A stretch of 64,000 bases of DNA from Bellilinea sp034411135 (GCA_034411135.1 DAOUMN010000020.1:1-64000); one strand, 5' to 3'. Numbered from the stretch's first letter, positions 35,303 through 44,505 are shown. Translations and numbers: made by a program. The notes: a model not told the origin generated them from the letters alone.

Positions 35303-35333
35303 CACAGGTTTCCTCCGAGAGGGCCGACCTGTG
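35303..35333 (-). promoter_or_regulatory. Stem-loop in the leader before flgE
   Basis: CACAGGT (35303-35309) pairs with ACCTGTG (35327-35333), enclosing a small CCTC/GAGG hairpin (35312-35322). It lies about 30 bases upstream of the flgE start codon within the 85-base gap after the TIGR02530 gene. Confidence 0.5.
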
Positions 35334-35356
35334 TGAATTACGAACGAAAGAAGGGT

Positions 35357-35779
35357 TTAACCTTTTTTATCAATTGAAATTGGCGCGGGGCGGGGCGGTT
35401 CGGCGATCACCACACTATCGATCTGGGTGAAAACGCCTTCACCGCGATGAACAGAATCGACTGCCGTGACCACCAGCCGTTCGCGCACATTGACCACAAA
35501 TGCCAGGTCATCCACCATGACCAGCGAGGACTTTCCGCCGCGCTGCTCCGCCTTGTCAATTGCCTGGGCAAGGCGGTTCACGTGCTCATCGCTGAGGGCA
35601 ATTTCCCGGCTTTGCAGGCGTTTTTGGGCATGGTTAGAAAAACGTACATCCTGAACCTGAGCGAGGGTCTCCACAAACGCCGGGCTTTGCGCAGCGGGCG
35701 CAATCCGTGCAGTCTGTGGCTGCCCGGCGACTCCGCCGCTTTGAGCGCGTTCCAGTTGAATGCGGAAAGCATCACTCAT
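35357..35779 (-). CDS. Flagellar operon protein, TIGR02530 family
   Basis: 140 residues. The conserved core is VRFSNHAQKRLQSREIALSDEHVNRLAQAIDKAEQRGGKSSLVMVDDLAFVVNVRERLVVTAVD, matching the TIGR02530 family always found between flgD and flgE in Firmicutes, Thermotogae and related bacteria. Role in hook assembly is presumed; no biochemistry is known to me. The ATG overlaps the flgD stop (ATGA). Confidence 0.9.
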   Translation of the reverse strand: MSDAFRIQLERAQSGGVAGQPQTARIAPAAQSPAFVETLAQVQDVRFSNHAQKRLQSREIALSDEHVNRLAQAIDKAEQRGGKSSLVMVDDLAFVVNVRERLVVTAVDSVHRGEGVFTQIDSVVIAEPPRPAPISIDKKG

Positions 35780-36195
35780 GAGATGCCTGCCTTGACTTCG
35801 ACCACATCTGCCAGCGGGGCTTTCTCGGTACCAATTTGCAGGAACAGCTCGCCTTTTTCACTGGTTACACCGCTGACCACACCTTCCAGACTGGAGCCGT
35901 CCGGGCGGGCAATTTTGACCTGCTTGCCGATCAGGCTGGCGGCATAGGCATTGTAGTTAGCCGCCACGGAGCGATCCAGGATGGCGCGCATGGATTGCAG
36001 TTCCTGCAGCGAGTTCAATTGGGTAAACTGGCTCATCATCTCGTTATCCTTCATCGGCTCCAGCGGGTTCTGGTGGGTGAGTTGCGCCACCAGCATGGTC
36101 AGAAAATCGCCCATTCCCGGCTGATTGGCTGTTTTGGCAACCGATGTAAGGCTGTAGGCGCTGAGATTGGATTGCGATACGCCCTGAACGTTCAT
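35776..36195 (-). CDS. flgD: Flagellar hook-capping protein FlgD
   Basis: Cap scaffold that orders FlgE subunits at the growing hook tip. Signature DFLTMLVAQLTHQNPLEPMKDNEMMSQFTQLNSLQEL (residues about 29-66) is intact, followed by YAASLIGKQVKI and a short Ig-like tail. 139 residues, shorter than proteobacterial FlgD (about 220), as in Gram-positive bacteria. It is overlapped by the TIGR02530 gene downstream. Confidence 0.93.
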   Translation of the reverse strand: MNVQGVSQSNLSAYSLTSVAKTANQPGMGDFLTMLVAQLTHQNPLEPMKDNEMMSQFTQLNSLQELQSMRAILDRSVAANYNAYAASLIGKQVKIARPDGSSLEGVVSGVTSEKGELFLQIGTEKAPLADVVEVKAGIS

Positions 36196-36215
36196 CGATC
36201 TTTTCTCCTTACGGT

Positions 36216-37367
36216 TTATATGCGATAGTCCACCCCACTGGCGGAAGCATTTCGCCAGCTTTCCACCGTCTCCAACGACAGTGCAGAGTCGCCCGTCATG
36301 GAGCGGTTAAGTCCAGAACGACCGTGCGGGTTGTGTCCGGCATACCCGCCGTGCTGCTGCTGGGAAGGGCTGTGGTGGTGGATGTTCAACTGGGTCAGAT
36401 TGACGCCCGCCTCATTCAGCGATTGGCGCAACTGGTTCAATTGGGTTTCAAGCAGCCGTCCCGTGCTGGCTTGTTCCGCATAAACCGTCACACTGATCCC
36501 CTGCGAACTGCTGGCAAAGCGGATATCGATTCCGCCCAGCTCTTGGGGATTCAGCTGCAGGCGCATCGAAGAGCGCCCATGCTGGATGGAGGCTTCCATC
36601 TGGCTGGCAATCTGGCGCACCATGTCCGCCATCAGCCGCGTGTTCTGCGGCAAGGCCTCATCTCGCACGATAAATGCAGCCGGATTGTGGCTGATCACCG
36701 GCTCGGCAGGCGCGCCGTTCGATTGCTGGACTGGGGCGTCATCAGTGAGAATTGCGCCCTGCGAGAGGTTCTCGGCATGGGATTCAGGACTTGCTTCAAC
36801 CTTCCCCTTCGGGCTGGCATTTTTTGCCGCAGCAGCCTCCATCACCGGGTTGGCAGGTGCTTCGGGAACGAGAGGCTTGGTTTCAGCCACACCCTTTGCA
36901 TCCGCCTGCGGCTTCGGTGCTGCTACTTCAAGGGCTTCGTCCAGCAGCGGCGCAAACTCGACCAACGGCTGGACAGGCGCTTCTTCCACAGCCACCTGCT
37001 CTCCGGGCAGCTTTACCCCTTCCACGGCTGCGCCGGGCAGGGGCATCTGCCCGGAGAGCATGCCCGGCAGTGCGCCGGAGATGCGCGCGCCGCCCTCGGT
37101 GCTGCCCGGGTTGGCGCTGCCCTCACCGGGCGGCGTTTCACCGCTCGGCGGACTTGCAGGCTGCGCCTGGACAGCCGTAACGGACTGCGATGCTGCTGCC
37201 TCCGCTTGCGATTGGGTAAGCCGGTCCTCCCGCTGGCGGGCGCGCAGTGTTTCCTCGAAACTAGGCACGTCCGTGCGGCGCGTTTCGGCTGCCGGCAAAC
37301 CAGCCCGCGCGGAAGCTTCCGGGGGTGGTTTGCTGACGGGCAGCACTTCGACAAAGTTCATGTTCAT
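36216..37367 (-). CDS. fliK: Flagellar hook-length control protein FliK
   Basis: Secreted ruler that ends hook growth and switches export specificity. A long low-complexity Pro/Ala/Glu-rich region (residues about 1-250) precedes a conserved C-terminal domain with MRLQLNPQELGGIDIRFASSS and LRQSLNEAGVNLTQLNIHH, the Flg_hook hallmark. The start is uncertain among GTG 37373, ATG 37367 and ATG 37361; 37367 is chosen with GAGG upstream, and the flgB stop overlaps this region. About 383 residues. Confidence 0.9.
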   Translation of the reverse strand: MNMNFVEVLPVSKPPPEASARAGLPAAETRRTDVPSFEETLRARQREDRLTQSQAEAAASQSVTAVQAQPASPPSGETPPGEGSANPGSTEGGARISGALPGMLSGQMPLPGAAVEGVKLPGEQVAVEEAPVQPLVEFAPLLDEALEVAAPKPQADAKGVAETKPLVPEAPANPVMEAAAAKNASPKGKVEASPESHAENLSQGAILTDDAPVQQSNGAPAEPVISHNPAAFIVRDEALPQNTRLMADMVRQIASQMEASIQHGRSSMRLQLNPQELGGIDIRFASSSQGISVTVYAEQASTGRLLETQLNQLRQSLNEAGVNLTQLNIHHHSPSQQQHGGYAGHNPHGRSGLNRSMTGDSALSLETVESWRNASASGVDYRI

Positions 37368-37369
37368 GT

Positions 37370-37774
37370 TCACCTCGAATTGGCAATTAGTTTCAAGAGC
37401 TGCAATTTTTTGCTGACCGACTGGGTCAGCGCCTGGTATTGGATGCCAGTCTCACTCATTTCGAGCAGCTCCACATCGATATCCACGCTGTTCAGGTCGG
37501 CGCGCAGGCTACCACCCGGACGTTGGGTCACCTGAACGCCACCCCGCTGCGTGGGAGATGCCAGATGGGCAGTGTGGGATTGCTCCAATCCCAATGACTT
37601 CTTTCCCTGAAAGACCTGTCTTAGCGTATCTTCAAACTTGACCTGCCGGGCGCGGTAGCCGGGCGTATCCACGTTTGCCAGGTTGCGGCTGATCACCTGC
37701 TGGCGCATGCTCAACCCATCCAGCGCCAGCCGCGCGGCGCGCATGGCATCATCGGTAAAAATAGAATCTTTCAT
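37370..37774 (-). CDS. flgB: Flagellar basal-body rod protein FlgB
   Basis: Proximal rod subunit. The N-terminal ALDGLSMRQQVISRNLANVDTPGYRARQVKFEDTLRQ is characteristic, and the C-terminal amphipathic helix ends LLKLIANSR. 134 residues, normal. Unusually it lies after the transglycosylase and away from flgC, which heads the operon more than 6 kb upstream. Flanked by a four-base gap to the transglycosylase gene. Confidence 0.94.
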   Translation of the reverse strand: MKDSIFTDDAMRAARLALDGLSMRQQVISRNLANVDTPGYRARQVKFEDTLRQVFQGKKSLGLEQSHTAHLASPTQRGGVQVTQRPGGSLRADLNSVDIDVELLEMSETGIQYQALTQSVSKKLQLLKLIANSR

Positions 37775-37778
37775 CTTT

Positions 37779-38348
37779 TCACCCCGACCATTGGTAGGTA
37801 TTGCTTTGAAAATATTCCATCACCCGGTTGACGTAGGTTTGCGTCTCGCGGTAAGGCGGGATACCCTGGTAACGATCCACCGCGCCAGGACCAGCATTGT
37901 AGGCAGCCAGTGCCAGCTGGACATTGCCGTTATAGCGCTTGAGCAGCCCGCTCAAAAAGCGCACTCCGCCGTCGATGTTCTGTGCCGGGTCGAACGGATC
38001 ACTGACCCCCAGGCTGCGGGCAGTGCCCGGCATCAACTGCATCAAGCCCATGGCGCCAGCACGAGAAACCACCTGCGGGTTGAAATTCGATTCCGCCTTG
38101 ATAACCGCCTGTACCAGACCAGGATGGATGGCATATTTTTGTGCCGCCTGCTGGATGAGCGCATCGAAACTGCCCGCCGATGCAAGTGGACGGTAGGTGC
38201 CGGTGTAGCCGCCGCCGGATTCGCCAGCCAGGGGGTGGATTTGCCCGCTTGCGCCGGATTCACCCGGCTGGGTCAATTTTTCGATCAACTGAAACAGTAG
38301 CCGGTAAATAACCCCTTGAAACTGGGTGCTGAAAATTGAATTATCCAT
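37779..38348 (-). CDS. Lytic transglycosylase without signal peptide
   Basis: Cleaves peptidoglycan glycan strands. The SLT-type core shows the catalytic Glu in VIKAESNFNPQVVSRAGAMG, then LMQLMPGTARSLGV, NIDGGVRFLSGLLKRYNG and ALAAYNAGPGAVDRY. 189 residues. The first 60 residues have no hydrophobic signal, so it is probably exported by the flagellar type III apparatus, as FlgJ-like muramidases are. It lies between fliJ and flgB, matching the need to open the wall when the rod is built. Confidence 0.9.
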   Translation of the reverse strand: MDNSIFSTQFQGVIYRLLFQLIEKLTQPGESGASGQIHPLAGESGGGYTGTYRPLASAGSFDALIQQAAQKYAIHPGLVQAVIKAESNFNPQVVSRAGAMGLMQLMPGTARSLGVSDPFDPAQNIDGGVRFLSGLLKRYNGNVQLALAAYNAGPGAVDRYQGIPPYRETQTYVNRVMEYFQSNTYQWSG

Positions 38349-38805
38349 TGGGACTTACCTCCGAAAGCCGCTGCCGGTAAGCATGGGCGATGTAGATATC
38401 ATCCTGCGCCCGGGCTTCCTTCTCCGCCTGCTCCAGGTTGTAAAGATCGAGCTGCTTGCGTTTGAGAATTTGCAGGGTTTCTTCCTCCTGGCGGGCTCGC
38501 ACCAGTTCGACCCGCTTGCTTTCTACCGCAGCGCGTGCCTGCACAAGCATTTCCTCCAGTCGCTTTTTACGCCGGTCCGTGTCCTGCAATTCACCGCGCA
38601 GCAATGCCAGGGCGGGCAGGTCAAGGTCGCCCAGTTGAGCTTCGCCAAGTTTTCGCATCAGATGGACGCGCTGTTCACACAGGTGCTCGAGCGCATTCTC
38701 AACCTTCATCTGTTCCATCAATCGCGCGCTCAATTCCAGTTCACAGGCTTCCACACGGCTGTGGCGGACATCTAACACGCTCTGCAGGTTAAATCGCGGC
38801 GTCAT
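38341..38805 (-). CDS. fliJ: Flagellar export chaperone-like protein FliJ
   Basis: 154-residue coiled-coil protein rich in Leu/Glu/Arg heptads (LQSVLDVRHSRVEACELELSARLMEQ.. and EEETLQILKRKQLDLYNLEQAEKE). FliJ helps the FliH/FliI ATPase pass substrates to the export gate. The call rests mainly on position: ATGA overlap with fliI and composition. The end overlaps the transglycosylase start by eight bases. Confidence 0.85.
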   Translation of the reverse strand: MTPRFNLQSVLDVRHSRVEACELELSARLMEQMKVENALEHLCEQRVHLMRKLGEAQLGDLDLPALALLRGELQDTDRRKKRLEEMLVQARAAVESKRVELVRARQEEETLQILKRKQLDLYNLEQAEKEARAQDDIYIAHAYRQRLSEVSPNG

Positions 38806-40160
38806 GCATCAACCTCCTCTGCCGGGTTCGAGCCGTCCCGCCCAACCGCAGCGTCCAATGTGGCTAAAGTCTGCTCAAAGGCAGAAACTTCTTTGCTTCC
38901 TTGCTGTAAAAATGCGGTCAGCATCGGCATGACCATCAACGCGGCATCGATTTCAGGGTCGGAGCCTTGCACGTATGCGCCAATGTTGATCAGGTCGCGC
39001 GCCTTTTCGTAGGTAGCCAGATGCTTGCGCGCGGCTGCTGCCATGGAAAGATGCCGGCTGTCGGTCAGGGCGGGCATTACCCGGCTGACGCTGTTCAAAA
39101 CATCAATTGCCGGGTAGTGATTGCGGGCAGCCAGCGCCCGGCTGAGGATAATGTGACCGTCGAGAATGCCGCGCACCGCGTCGCATATTGGCTCGTTGAA
39201 GTCATCGCCTTCCACCAGCACGGTAAAGAAACCGGTGATCGAACCGTGTTGGTTACGCCCGGCTCGTTCGAGCAGGCGCGGCAGCAGGGCAAATACCGAT
39301 GGGGTGTAACCTTTGCTGGCAGGCGGTTCACCCACCGAAAGTCCGATCTCGCGCTGCGCCATGGCAAAACGAGTGACCGAGTCCATCAGGAAAGTAACGT
39401 CCAGCCCGCAATCGCGGTAATATTCGGCAATGGTCATCGCCACAAAGGCGGCTTTGAGCCGCACCAGCGCGGGCTGGTCGGAGGTAGAAACCACCACCAC
39501 CGAACGCGCCAAGCCCTCTTCGCCCAAATCACGCTCGATGAACTCGCGCACCTCCCTGCCGCGCTCGCCGATCAGCGCAATGACCGAAATATCGCTGCGC
39601 GAGTTGCGCGCAATCGAGCCGAGCAGGGTGCTCTTGCCTACACCGCTGCCGGCAAAAATACCCAAACGCTGCCCCTTGCCGCAAGTCAACATCCCATCGA
39701 TCACTCGCACGCCGGTCACCAATGGATCGACAATTGGCGGGCGTTCAAGCGGGTGCGGCGCAGCACGGTTGGTAACCTTCCATTCGACCGTGCCCAGCGC
39801 GCCTTTGCCGTCGATCGGCTGTCCCAGCCCATCTAGCACGCGTCCCAGCAGCGACATGCCAACCGGCGCCTTGAAAACACTCGAAACTGGGCGCACCAGA
39901 CTCTCCGGCTGGATGCCTTCCATAGTCCCCAGCGGCATGAGCAGCATTCGTTCGTTGCGAAAGCCGATTACCTCCGCCTGAATGCGCGCGCCGGTATTGG
40001 AGAGGATTTCGCACACCTCACCGATCTGGCAGTTCAGTCCCATCACCTCAATGGTCAAACCAATCACCTGGGTGACCCGCCCGGAAACCTGCACGGGGTT
40101 GAGAGTGCGCAAAACGCTGCGAAAGCGCGAAAGATCAGGGGGAACCGGGTTCATTGCCAT
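38802..40160 (-). CDS. fliI: Flagellum-specific ATPase FliI
   Basis: Hexameric F1-like ATPase of the type III export apparatus. Walker A is GSGVGKSTLLGSIAR (about residue 170), Walker B region VTFLMDSVTRFAMAQREIGL, and GEPPASKGYTPSVFALLPRLLERAGR is the family signature. 452 residues, typical. Its stop overlaps fliJ. The start overlaps the fliH TGA (TGATG). Confidence 0.97.
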   Translation of the reverse strand: MAMNPVPPDLSRFRSVLRTLNPVQVSGRVTQVIGLTIEVMGLNCQIGEVCEILSNTGARIQAEVIGFRNERMLLMPLGTMEGIQPESLVRPVSSVFKAPVGMSLLGRVLDGLGQPIDGKGALGTVEWKVTNRAAPHPLERPPIVDPLVTGVRVIDGMLTCGKGQRLGIFAGSGVGKSTLLGSIARNSRSDISVIALIGERGREVREFIERDLGEEGLARSVVVVSTSDQPALVRLKAAFVAMTIAEYYRDCGLDVTFLMDSVTRFAMAQREIGLSVGEPPASKGYTPSVFALLPRLLERAGRNQHGSITGFFTVLVEGDDFNEPICDAVRGILDGHIILSRALAARNHYPAIDVLNSVSRVMPALTDSRHLSMAAAARKHLATYEKARDLINIGAYVQGSDPEIDAALMVMPMLTAFLQQGSKEVSAFEQTLATLDAAVGRDGSNPAEEVDA

Positions 40161-41065
40161 CAGTTCGCCTCTCCGCTGACCTGCGCCTCGACAAAGGAGG
40201 TTAACACATTGCGCATCTGGGTCTCGACGCGCGCGTCAACCGCGCCCATCTGCCCCTGGATGTAACACCCGCCGCGGGTAATACCTTCCGCCGGGATGAT
40301 CTGCACCTTGCTACCCAACACCAGCGACTGGTATTCCTTCCATGCCGGGTCAAGCCGGGCGGCGTCCTGCGGGTGGAGGTAAATTTTCAAATCGCCCAAT
40401 GCGCTGGCATTTTCCAAAACGCGGTTGAGGTTCTTTTGCAGCGCCTGTTCGTCCAGCGCGACACCGTCCCCAAAAACAGCCGTTGCCATTTCTCGGATCA
40501 TGTCGAGGACGATCCCCTCGCTGGCAGATGCCAGGTTAGCCTGCCAGGCGCGGGTTTCTGCCACCAGGTCGGCGCAGGCTTGCAATGCCGAAGCCATTTC
40601 CGCCTGGGCGCGTTCCATTCCCTCGCGATAGCCCGCCTGGCGCATAGATTCCATTTCATCCGCGGCTTTCAAGCGGATCATACCGGCTTCTTCCTCTGCC
40701 TGGCGGATCAAATCCTGTGCCTGGTTATGAGCATCCTCAAGCGCAGTTGTACGCTGCCTGCCCATAACCATGCCACCACCAATGAACTGAGAAACCGCTT
40801 CACTCGTTTCGTCCACAAAGGGCGGCGTGTATTCCAGATCAACCGCCGTCCAGGCGCGCAGCCCTTCGGCTTTTTCCGCCGGTAGCAAGCCGGAACGCCG
40901 TTCCGCTGCAACACCGCCAGAAGGGTTATTGAGCCGGAACAGGTTGAGGATCTCGGCGGTTTGCTCCTGAGTATCCACATCCACCGGCGAATCGAAATCC
41001 AGCGGCGCCCAGGCTGACCAACTACCGGAGGGAGTGTCCTTCAATAACCTAGAGGATGACTTCAT
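40160..41065 (-). CDS. fliH: Flagellar assembly protein FliH
   Basis: Stator-like inhibitor and docking factor of FliI. A long helical region (ALEDAHNQAQDLIRQAEEEAGMIRLKAADEM..) is followed by the C-terminal alpha/beta domain (LKIYLHPQDAARLDPAWKEY, ITRGGCYIQGQMGAVDARVETQM). About 301 residues from the ATG at 41065, chosen because GGTGGAGAAA precedes it; an in-frame ATG at 41083 is within the fliG end. Confidence 0.88.
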   Translation of the reverse strand: MKSSSRLLKDTPSGSWSAWAPLDFDSPVDVDTQEQTAEILNLFRLNNPSGGVAAERRSGLLPAEKAEGLRAWTAVDLEYTPPFVDETSEAVSQFIGGGMVMGRQRTTALEDAHNQAQDLIRQAEEEAGMIRLKAADEMESMRQAGYREGMERAQAEMASALQACADLVAETRAWQANLASASEGIVLDMIREMATAVFGDGVALDEQALQKNLNRVLENASALGDLKIYLHPQDAARLDPAWKEYQSLVLGSKVQIIPAEGITRGGCYIQGQMGAVDARVETQMRNVLTSFVEAQVSGEAN

Positions 41066-42068
41066 TTTCTCCACCGCCGCCAATCACGATCTCGCCTGAT
41101 TCTTCCAATGCTCGCACAGCATCGACGATCTTGCGCTGCGCGGCATAGACATTCTTTGCCAGTTGCGGTCCAAGAATTTCGATTTCCTCTTTGAGGTTTT
41201 CGCGTGCCCGTTCGGACAGATTGTTGAAAATCTTGTCCCTCAATTTTTCAGGGGCTGCCTTGAGCGCCAGCGCCAGTTCCGACTTGCTGATGTCGCGCAG
41301 CACGCGCTGGATGGCACGTTCGTCCAGTTTGATCAGATCGTCAAAGGTGAACATATTGGCACGGATTTCCTCTACCAGCTTGGGATTGCTGGCATCCAGT
41401 GCTTCGAGAATGGTCTTTTGTACGCCGCGGTCAACCATGTTGAGCATTTTGACCAGGAACGTCACCCCGCCGGTTGCGCGGAAATCCGCCTCGCTGATCA
41501 CGCTGGAGAGTTTGTTTTTCAGGTTGCGCTCGACAACCTGCACCACCTGGGGTGAAACCCGGTCCATCACCGCCAACCGCAAGGTAACTTCGATCTGCAA
41601 CTCCTTGGGCAGACTGGTGAGAATATCCGCCGCCACTTTGGCTTCCAGGTAGGAGAGCACCAGTGCAATGGTTTGCGGCATTTCCTCTTGCAGCAGCGTC
41701 GCCACTTCTTCCGGGTTGGCGTTCCGCAACATTTCGAAGGATGACAATTGCTGGTGAACTGAAATCCGTTCAAGAATTTCCGCACCGCGACGCGGACCAA
41801 CAGCGCGAGCCAGCAACTGGCGGCTGTATTCAATGCCGCCGCCGCGCAGAGCTGCATCAGCGGTGCTGAAATCAACCGCTTCCTGCAAGGCGATACTGCG
41901 CACATCCGGCGGGATGGGACCGGTCTTGCCCAGCACCAAAAGCACCCGCTCAATCTCGCCCTCGGTCAGGTATTGCAGTATCTTCGAGGAGGTGTCCACC
42001 CCCAGCGTCAACAACAGCGCCGAGGCTTTATCAATTCCGGTAGCAGAAGGAAACGCAATATCAGCCAT
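41049..42068 (-). CDS. fliG: Flagellar motor switch protein FliG
   Basis: C-ring subunit that contacts the stator and the MS ring. Typical segments: KASALLLTLGVDTSSKILQYL at the N-terminus, HPSxxx-like middle domain, and the charged torque helix region LDERAIQRVLRDISKSELALALKAAPEKLRDKIFNNLSERARENLKEE. 339 residues, normal. The start overlaps fliF by eight bases. Confidence 0.97.
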   Translation of the reverse strand: MADIAFPSATGIDKASALLLTLGVDTSSKILQYLTEGEIERVLLVLGKTGPIPPDVRSIALQEAVDFSTADAALRGGGIEYSRQLLARAVGPRRGAEILERISVHQQLSSFEMLRNANPEEVATLLQEEMPQTIALVLSYLEAKVAADILTSLPKELQIEVTLRLAVMDRVSPQVVQVVERNLKNKLSSVISEADFRATGGVTFLVKMLNMVDRGVQKTILEALDASNPKLVEEIRANMFTFDDLIKLDERAIQRVLRDISKSELALALKAAPEKLRDKIFNNLSERARENLKEEIEILGPQLAKNVYAAQRKIVDAVRALEESGEIVIGGGGENEVIL

Positions 42069-43734
42069 GGCTCTTGTTATCCTCGCTCAGCCAGAGTTGA
42101 ATGATCTCTGCAACCGTCGCCGGGCTTTCTTCCGCCAGCCGACTGACGATTTTGGCGCGCTGATCATCTTCGGCATTGTGCGCCGGGGTAAAGCGCGAAG
42201 TCAATTCCACCATCACGTCCTCGGTGCGCTGGTTGAGCGCCGACCGCTGTGGGTTGGCAGCGGGCAAACCGCCCGCGGCTGCCTGCGGGGCAGGGAACTG
42301 CCCGCCGTGAGGGCTGCTTTGCGCCTGCAGCGCCAGGTCACCAGCAGACATCATCACCGGCTTCCACGCCTGTGCAGAAGCTGCCCGCAGCGCACGAATC
42401 TGGCGCGAGAAGAAGAAGATCAGCGCTGCCAGTAGAATCACCGCCGCGGCAGCCATACCAATCTGGATATACAGATTGGTCTGCTCGTTTTTTGCCATGT
42501 CGGCGGCTTGCTGCTCAAAATAGGAGCGGTCGAAAGCCATCGATTCGACGACAACCTGGTCGCCGCGGCTCTCATCGATGCCGGCAGCGGCAGCCACCGC
42601 TGCACGGATGGTGTTCAGTTCGGCGGGCTGCAAGCCATCCACCATCACCGAGACGCTGATGCGGGTGATCTGCCCCGGCGATTGGATCTCGCGTTCCTCC
42701 ACCTGGCTGACCTCATAGTTGTAGGTTTCCTCGGTGCGCGAGTATACTGTCGCGCCTTCTTCCGCGCCGACAGTCGGCAGCGGATTAGGCAGGTTGGAAT
42801 CGGCACCTGGCACCCCGCCAGCCACGGCACCGTTGGTGGTGTAGTTTTCGACCACCTTTTGCGAACTGCGCACAATCGGTGTGGGCTGCTGTTCCATTGT
42901 GCTGGAGACAATTTCCCGTTGAGTCCAATCCATTGCCACTGCCGCCTGAACAACCGAGCGGTTGGGTCCCAGAATGCGGTCCATCATCAACTGAACCCGT
43001 TTACGCACTTCCATGGCGGCAGCCAGTTCCGCCGCGCGCTGGCTGTCCGTCTGCGCGCTGAGCGAACCCGCTTCGTTGCCGCCGCCTGCCAGCATGTTAC
43101 CGGCGCTGTCTACCACCACCACATTTTCCGGCTGCAAACCCTCAACACTGCTGGCGACTAGGTGGGTGATCGCGCGCACCTGGGCGGCATCCAATGCCTG
43201 CCCAAATTTCTCCTGGATCGTCACGGAGGCGGTAGTTGGGGATTGATCACTGCTCAGCAGGCTGCGCTCAGGGGTGACCACGTGCACGCGAACGCCATCG
43301 ACCGCTTGCAGGCTGCTGATGGTGCGTTCCAGTTCGCCTTCCAGCGCGCGCTGGTAATTGACCTTTTGGGTGAATTCGGTCATACCCAGCGTGTTGCCGC
43401 TGAACAATTCATAACCCACCGTGCTGCTCTTGGGTAGTCCTTCACGCGCCATGCGCAGGCGGACATCGTAAACCTGGTCCGCAGGTACCAGGATGGTGCC
43501 GCTATCGCGGAGGCGGTAGGGGATGCGGTTTTCGTCCAATTTCTGCACTACCTGACCGGCATCGGCTTCACTCAACCCGCTGTAGGCGACCGAGTAGGTG
43601 GGTGTGTTTGCCCAGTTGATCAGCACTGGAACAAGAATCAGCGCAGCCAGCAGCAAAGCAATGATCACGATACGCTGAGACTGGCTTTGTTTTTTCCAGT
43701 AACCGGCGAATTGACTTTGTAACGGAATCATCAT
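42061..43734 (-). CDS. fliF: Flagellar MS-ring protein FliF
   Basis: Membrane ring base of the motor. Two spans flank the large periplasmic-side region: IVIIALLLAALILVPVLINW near residue 22-41 and IGMAAAAVILLAALIFFFS near 450. The GLPKSSTVGYELFSGNTLGMTEFTQKVNYQRALEGELERTISSLQ block is the family signature. 557 residues, full length. The N-terminus starts MMIPL, and either ATG may be used. Confidence 0.97.
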   Translation of the reverse strand: MMIPLQSQFAGYWKKQSQSQRIVIIALLLAALILVPVLINWANTPTYSVAYSGLSEADAGQVVQKLDENRIPYRLRDSGTILVPADQVYDVRLRMAREGLPKSSTVGYELFSGNTLGMTEFTQKVNYQRALEGELERTISSLQAVDGVRVHVVTPERSLLSSDQSPTTASVTIQEKFGQALDAAQVRAITHLVASSVEGLQPENVVVVDSAGNMLAGGGNEAGSLSAQTDSQRAAELAAAMEVRKRVQLMMDRILGPNRSVVQAAVAMDWTQREIVSSTMEQQPTPIVRSSQKVVENYTTNGAVAGGVPGADSNLPNPLPTVGAEEGATVYSRTEETYNYEVSQVEEREIQSPGQITRISVSVMVDGLQPAELNTIRAAVAAAAGIDESRGDQVVVESMAFDRSYFEQQAADMAKNEQTNLYIQIGMAAAAVILLAALIFFFSRQIRALRAASAQAWKPVMMSAGDLALQAQSSPHGGQFPAPQAAAGGLPAANPQRSALNQRTEDVMVELTSRFTPAHNAEDDQRAKIVSRLAEESPATVAEIIQLWLSEDNKSHG

Positions 43735-43753
43735 AATCGTTTCTCAGTCGGGA

Positions 43754-44056
43754 TTAAATTTGCATGCGCATCACTTCGCGATAGGCTTCAACCAGCTTGT
43801 CGCGAATTGCCAGCGCCACGCGGAAATTGACATCGTTTTCTTCCAGCCCAATCATCACTTGGTGCAGGTCAACATTTTCGCCCAATGCCAGTTTTTGCAC
43901 CAATTCGTCGGATTGAAGCTGCGATTCGTTCAACGAAGCCAGCATATCCTGGAAGGATTGGGTAACCTGCTGCAAACCACCCGCTGCTGGTTTGGCGACA
44001 TTTTGCGGCTCGCTGGCGCGGTAGACTGAGGAGATGGAAACAGGGGGAATGTTCAT
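43754..44056 (-). CDS. fliE: Flagellar hook-basal body protein FliE
   Basis: Joins the rod to the MS ring. 100 residues; the C-terminal half (SFQDMLASLNESQLQSDELVQKLALGENVDLHQVMIGLEENDVNFRVALAIRDKLVEAYREVMRMQI) is the conserved FliE helix pair. GGGAGG lies upstream of the ATG, and the flgC stop is two bases away. Confidence 0.95.
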   Translation of the reverse strand: MNIPPVSISSVYRASEPQNVAKPAAGGLQQVTQSFQDMLASLNESQLQSDELVQKLALGENVDLHQVMIGLEENDVNFRVALAIRDKLVEAYREVMRMQI

Positions 44057-44058
44057 GC

Positions 44059-44505
44059 TTACCTCCCAATATCCAGCGCGCGCAGCGCCATGCGTTTGGC
44101 GGCTTCGATCAAAGTCAGGTTGGCTTCGTACGACCGGGTTGCCGAGAGCATGTTGGTCATTTCCACCACCGGGTTGACGTTGGGGTAAGTGACGAATCCT
44201 TCCTCATCCGCATCCGGGTGGGTTGGGTCATAGACTCGCGGTCCGGTTTCGTCATCGGTGAAAATTTGCGATACGCGCACACCGCCCTGCACCACCGCCG
44301 GTTCGCCGCGCCGTTGAGCAACAAAATCGGGCAAAAAGCCGCGTTTGTTTTCCGGCATGAAGACGACATCCTTGCGCTGGTACGGACCGCCCTGCGCGGT
44401 ACGCGTGGTTTGCGCGTTGGCGATGTTGTTGGCAATTGTATCCAACCTTAACCGCTGGGCTAATAAGCCCGATGCGCCGATGCGTAAAGACTCCCAGAAA
44501 CTCAT
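44059..44505 (-). CDS. flgC: Flagellar basal-body rod protein FlgC
   Basis: Rod subunit that opens the long flagellar operon. N-terminal D0 SLRIGASGLLAQRLRLDTIANNIANAQTTRT and C-terminal NPVVEMTNMLSATRSYEANLTLIEAAKRMALRALDIGR are diagnostic. 148 residues from the ATG at 44505, which has GGAG eight to nine bases upstream; a longer frame to 44547 adds 14 non-conserved residues. Confidence 0.95.
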   Translation of the reverse strand: MSFWESLRIGASGLLAQRLRLDTIANNIANAQTTRTAQGGPYQRKDVVFMPENKRGFLPDFVAQRRGEPAVVQGGVRVSQIFTDDETGPRVYDPTHPDADEEGFVTYPNVNPVVEMTNMLSATRSYEANLTLIEAAKRMALRALDIGR

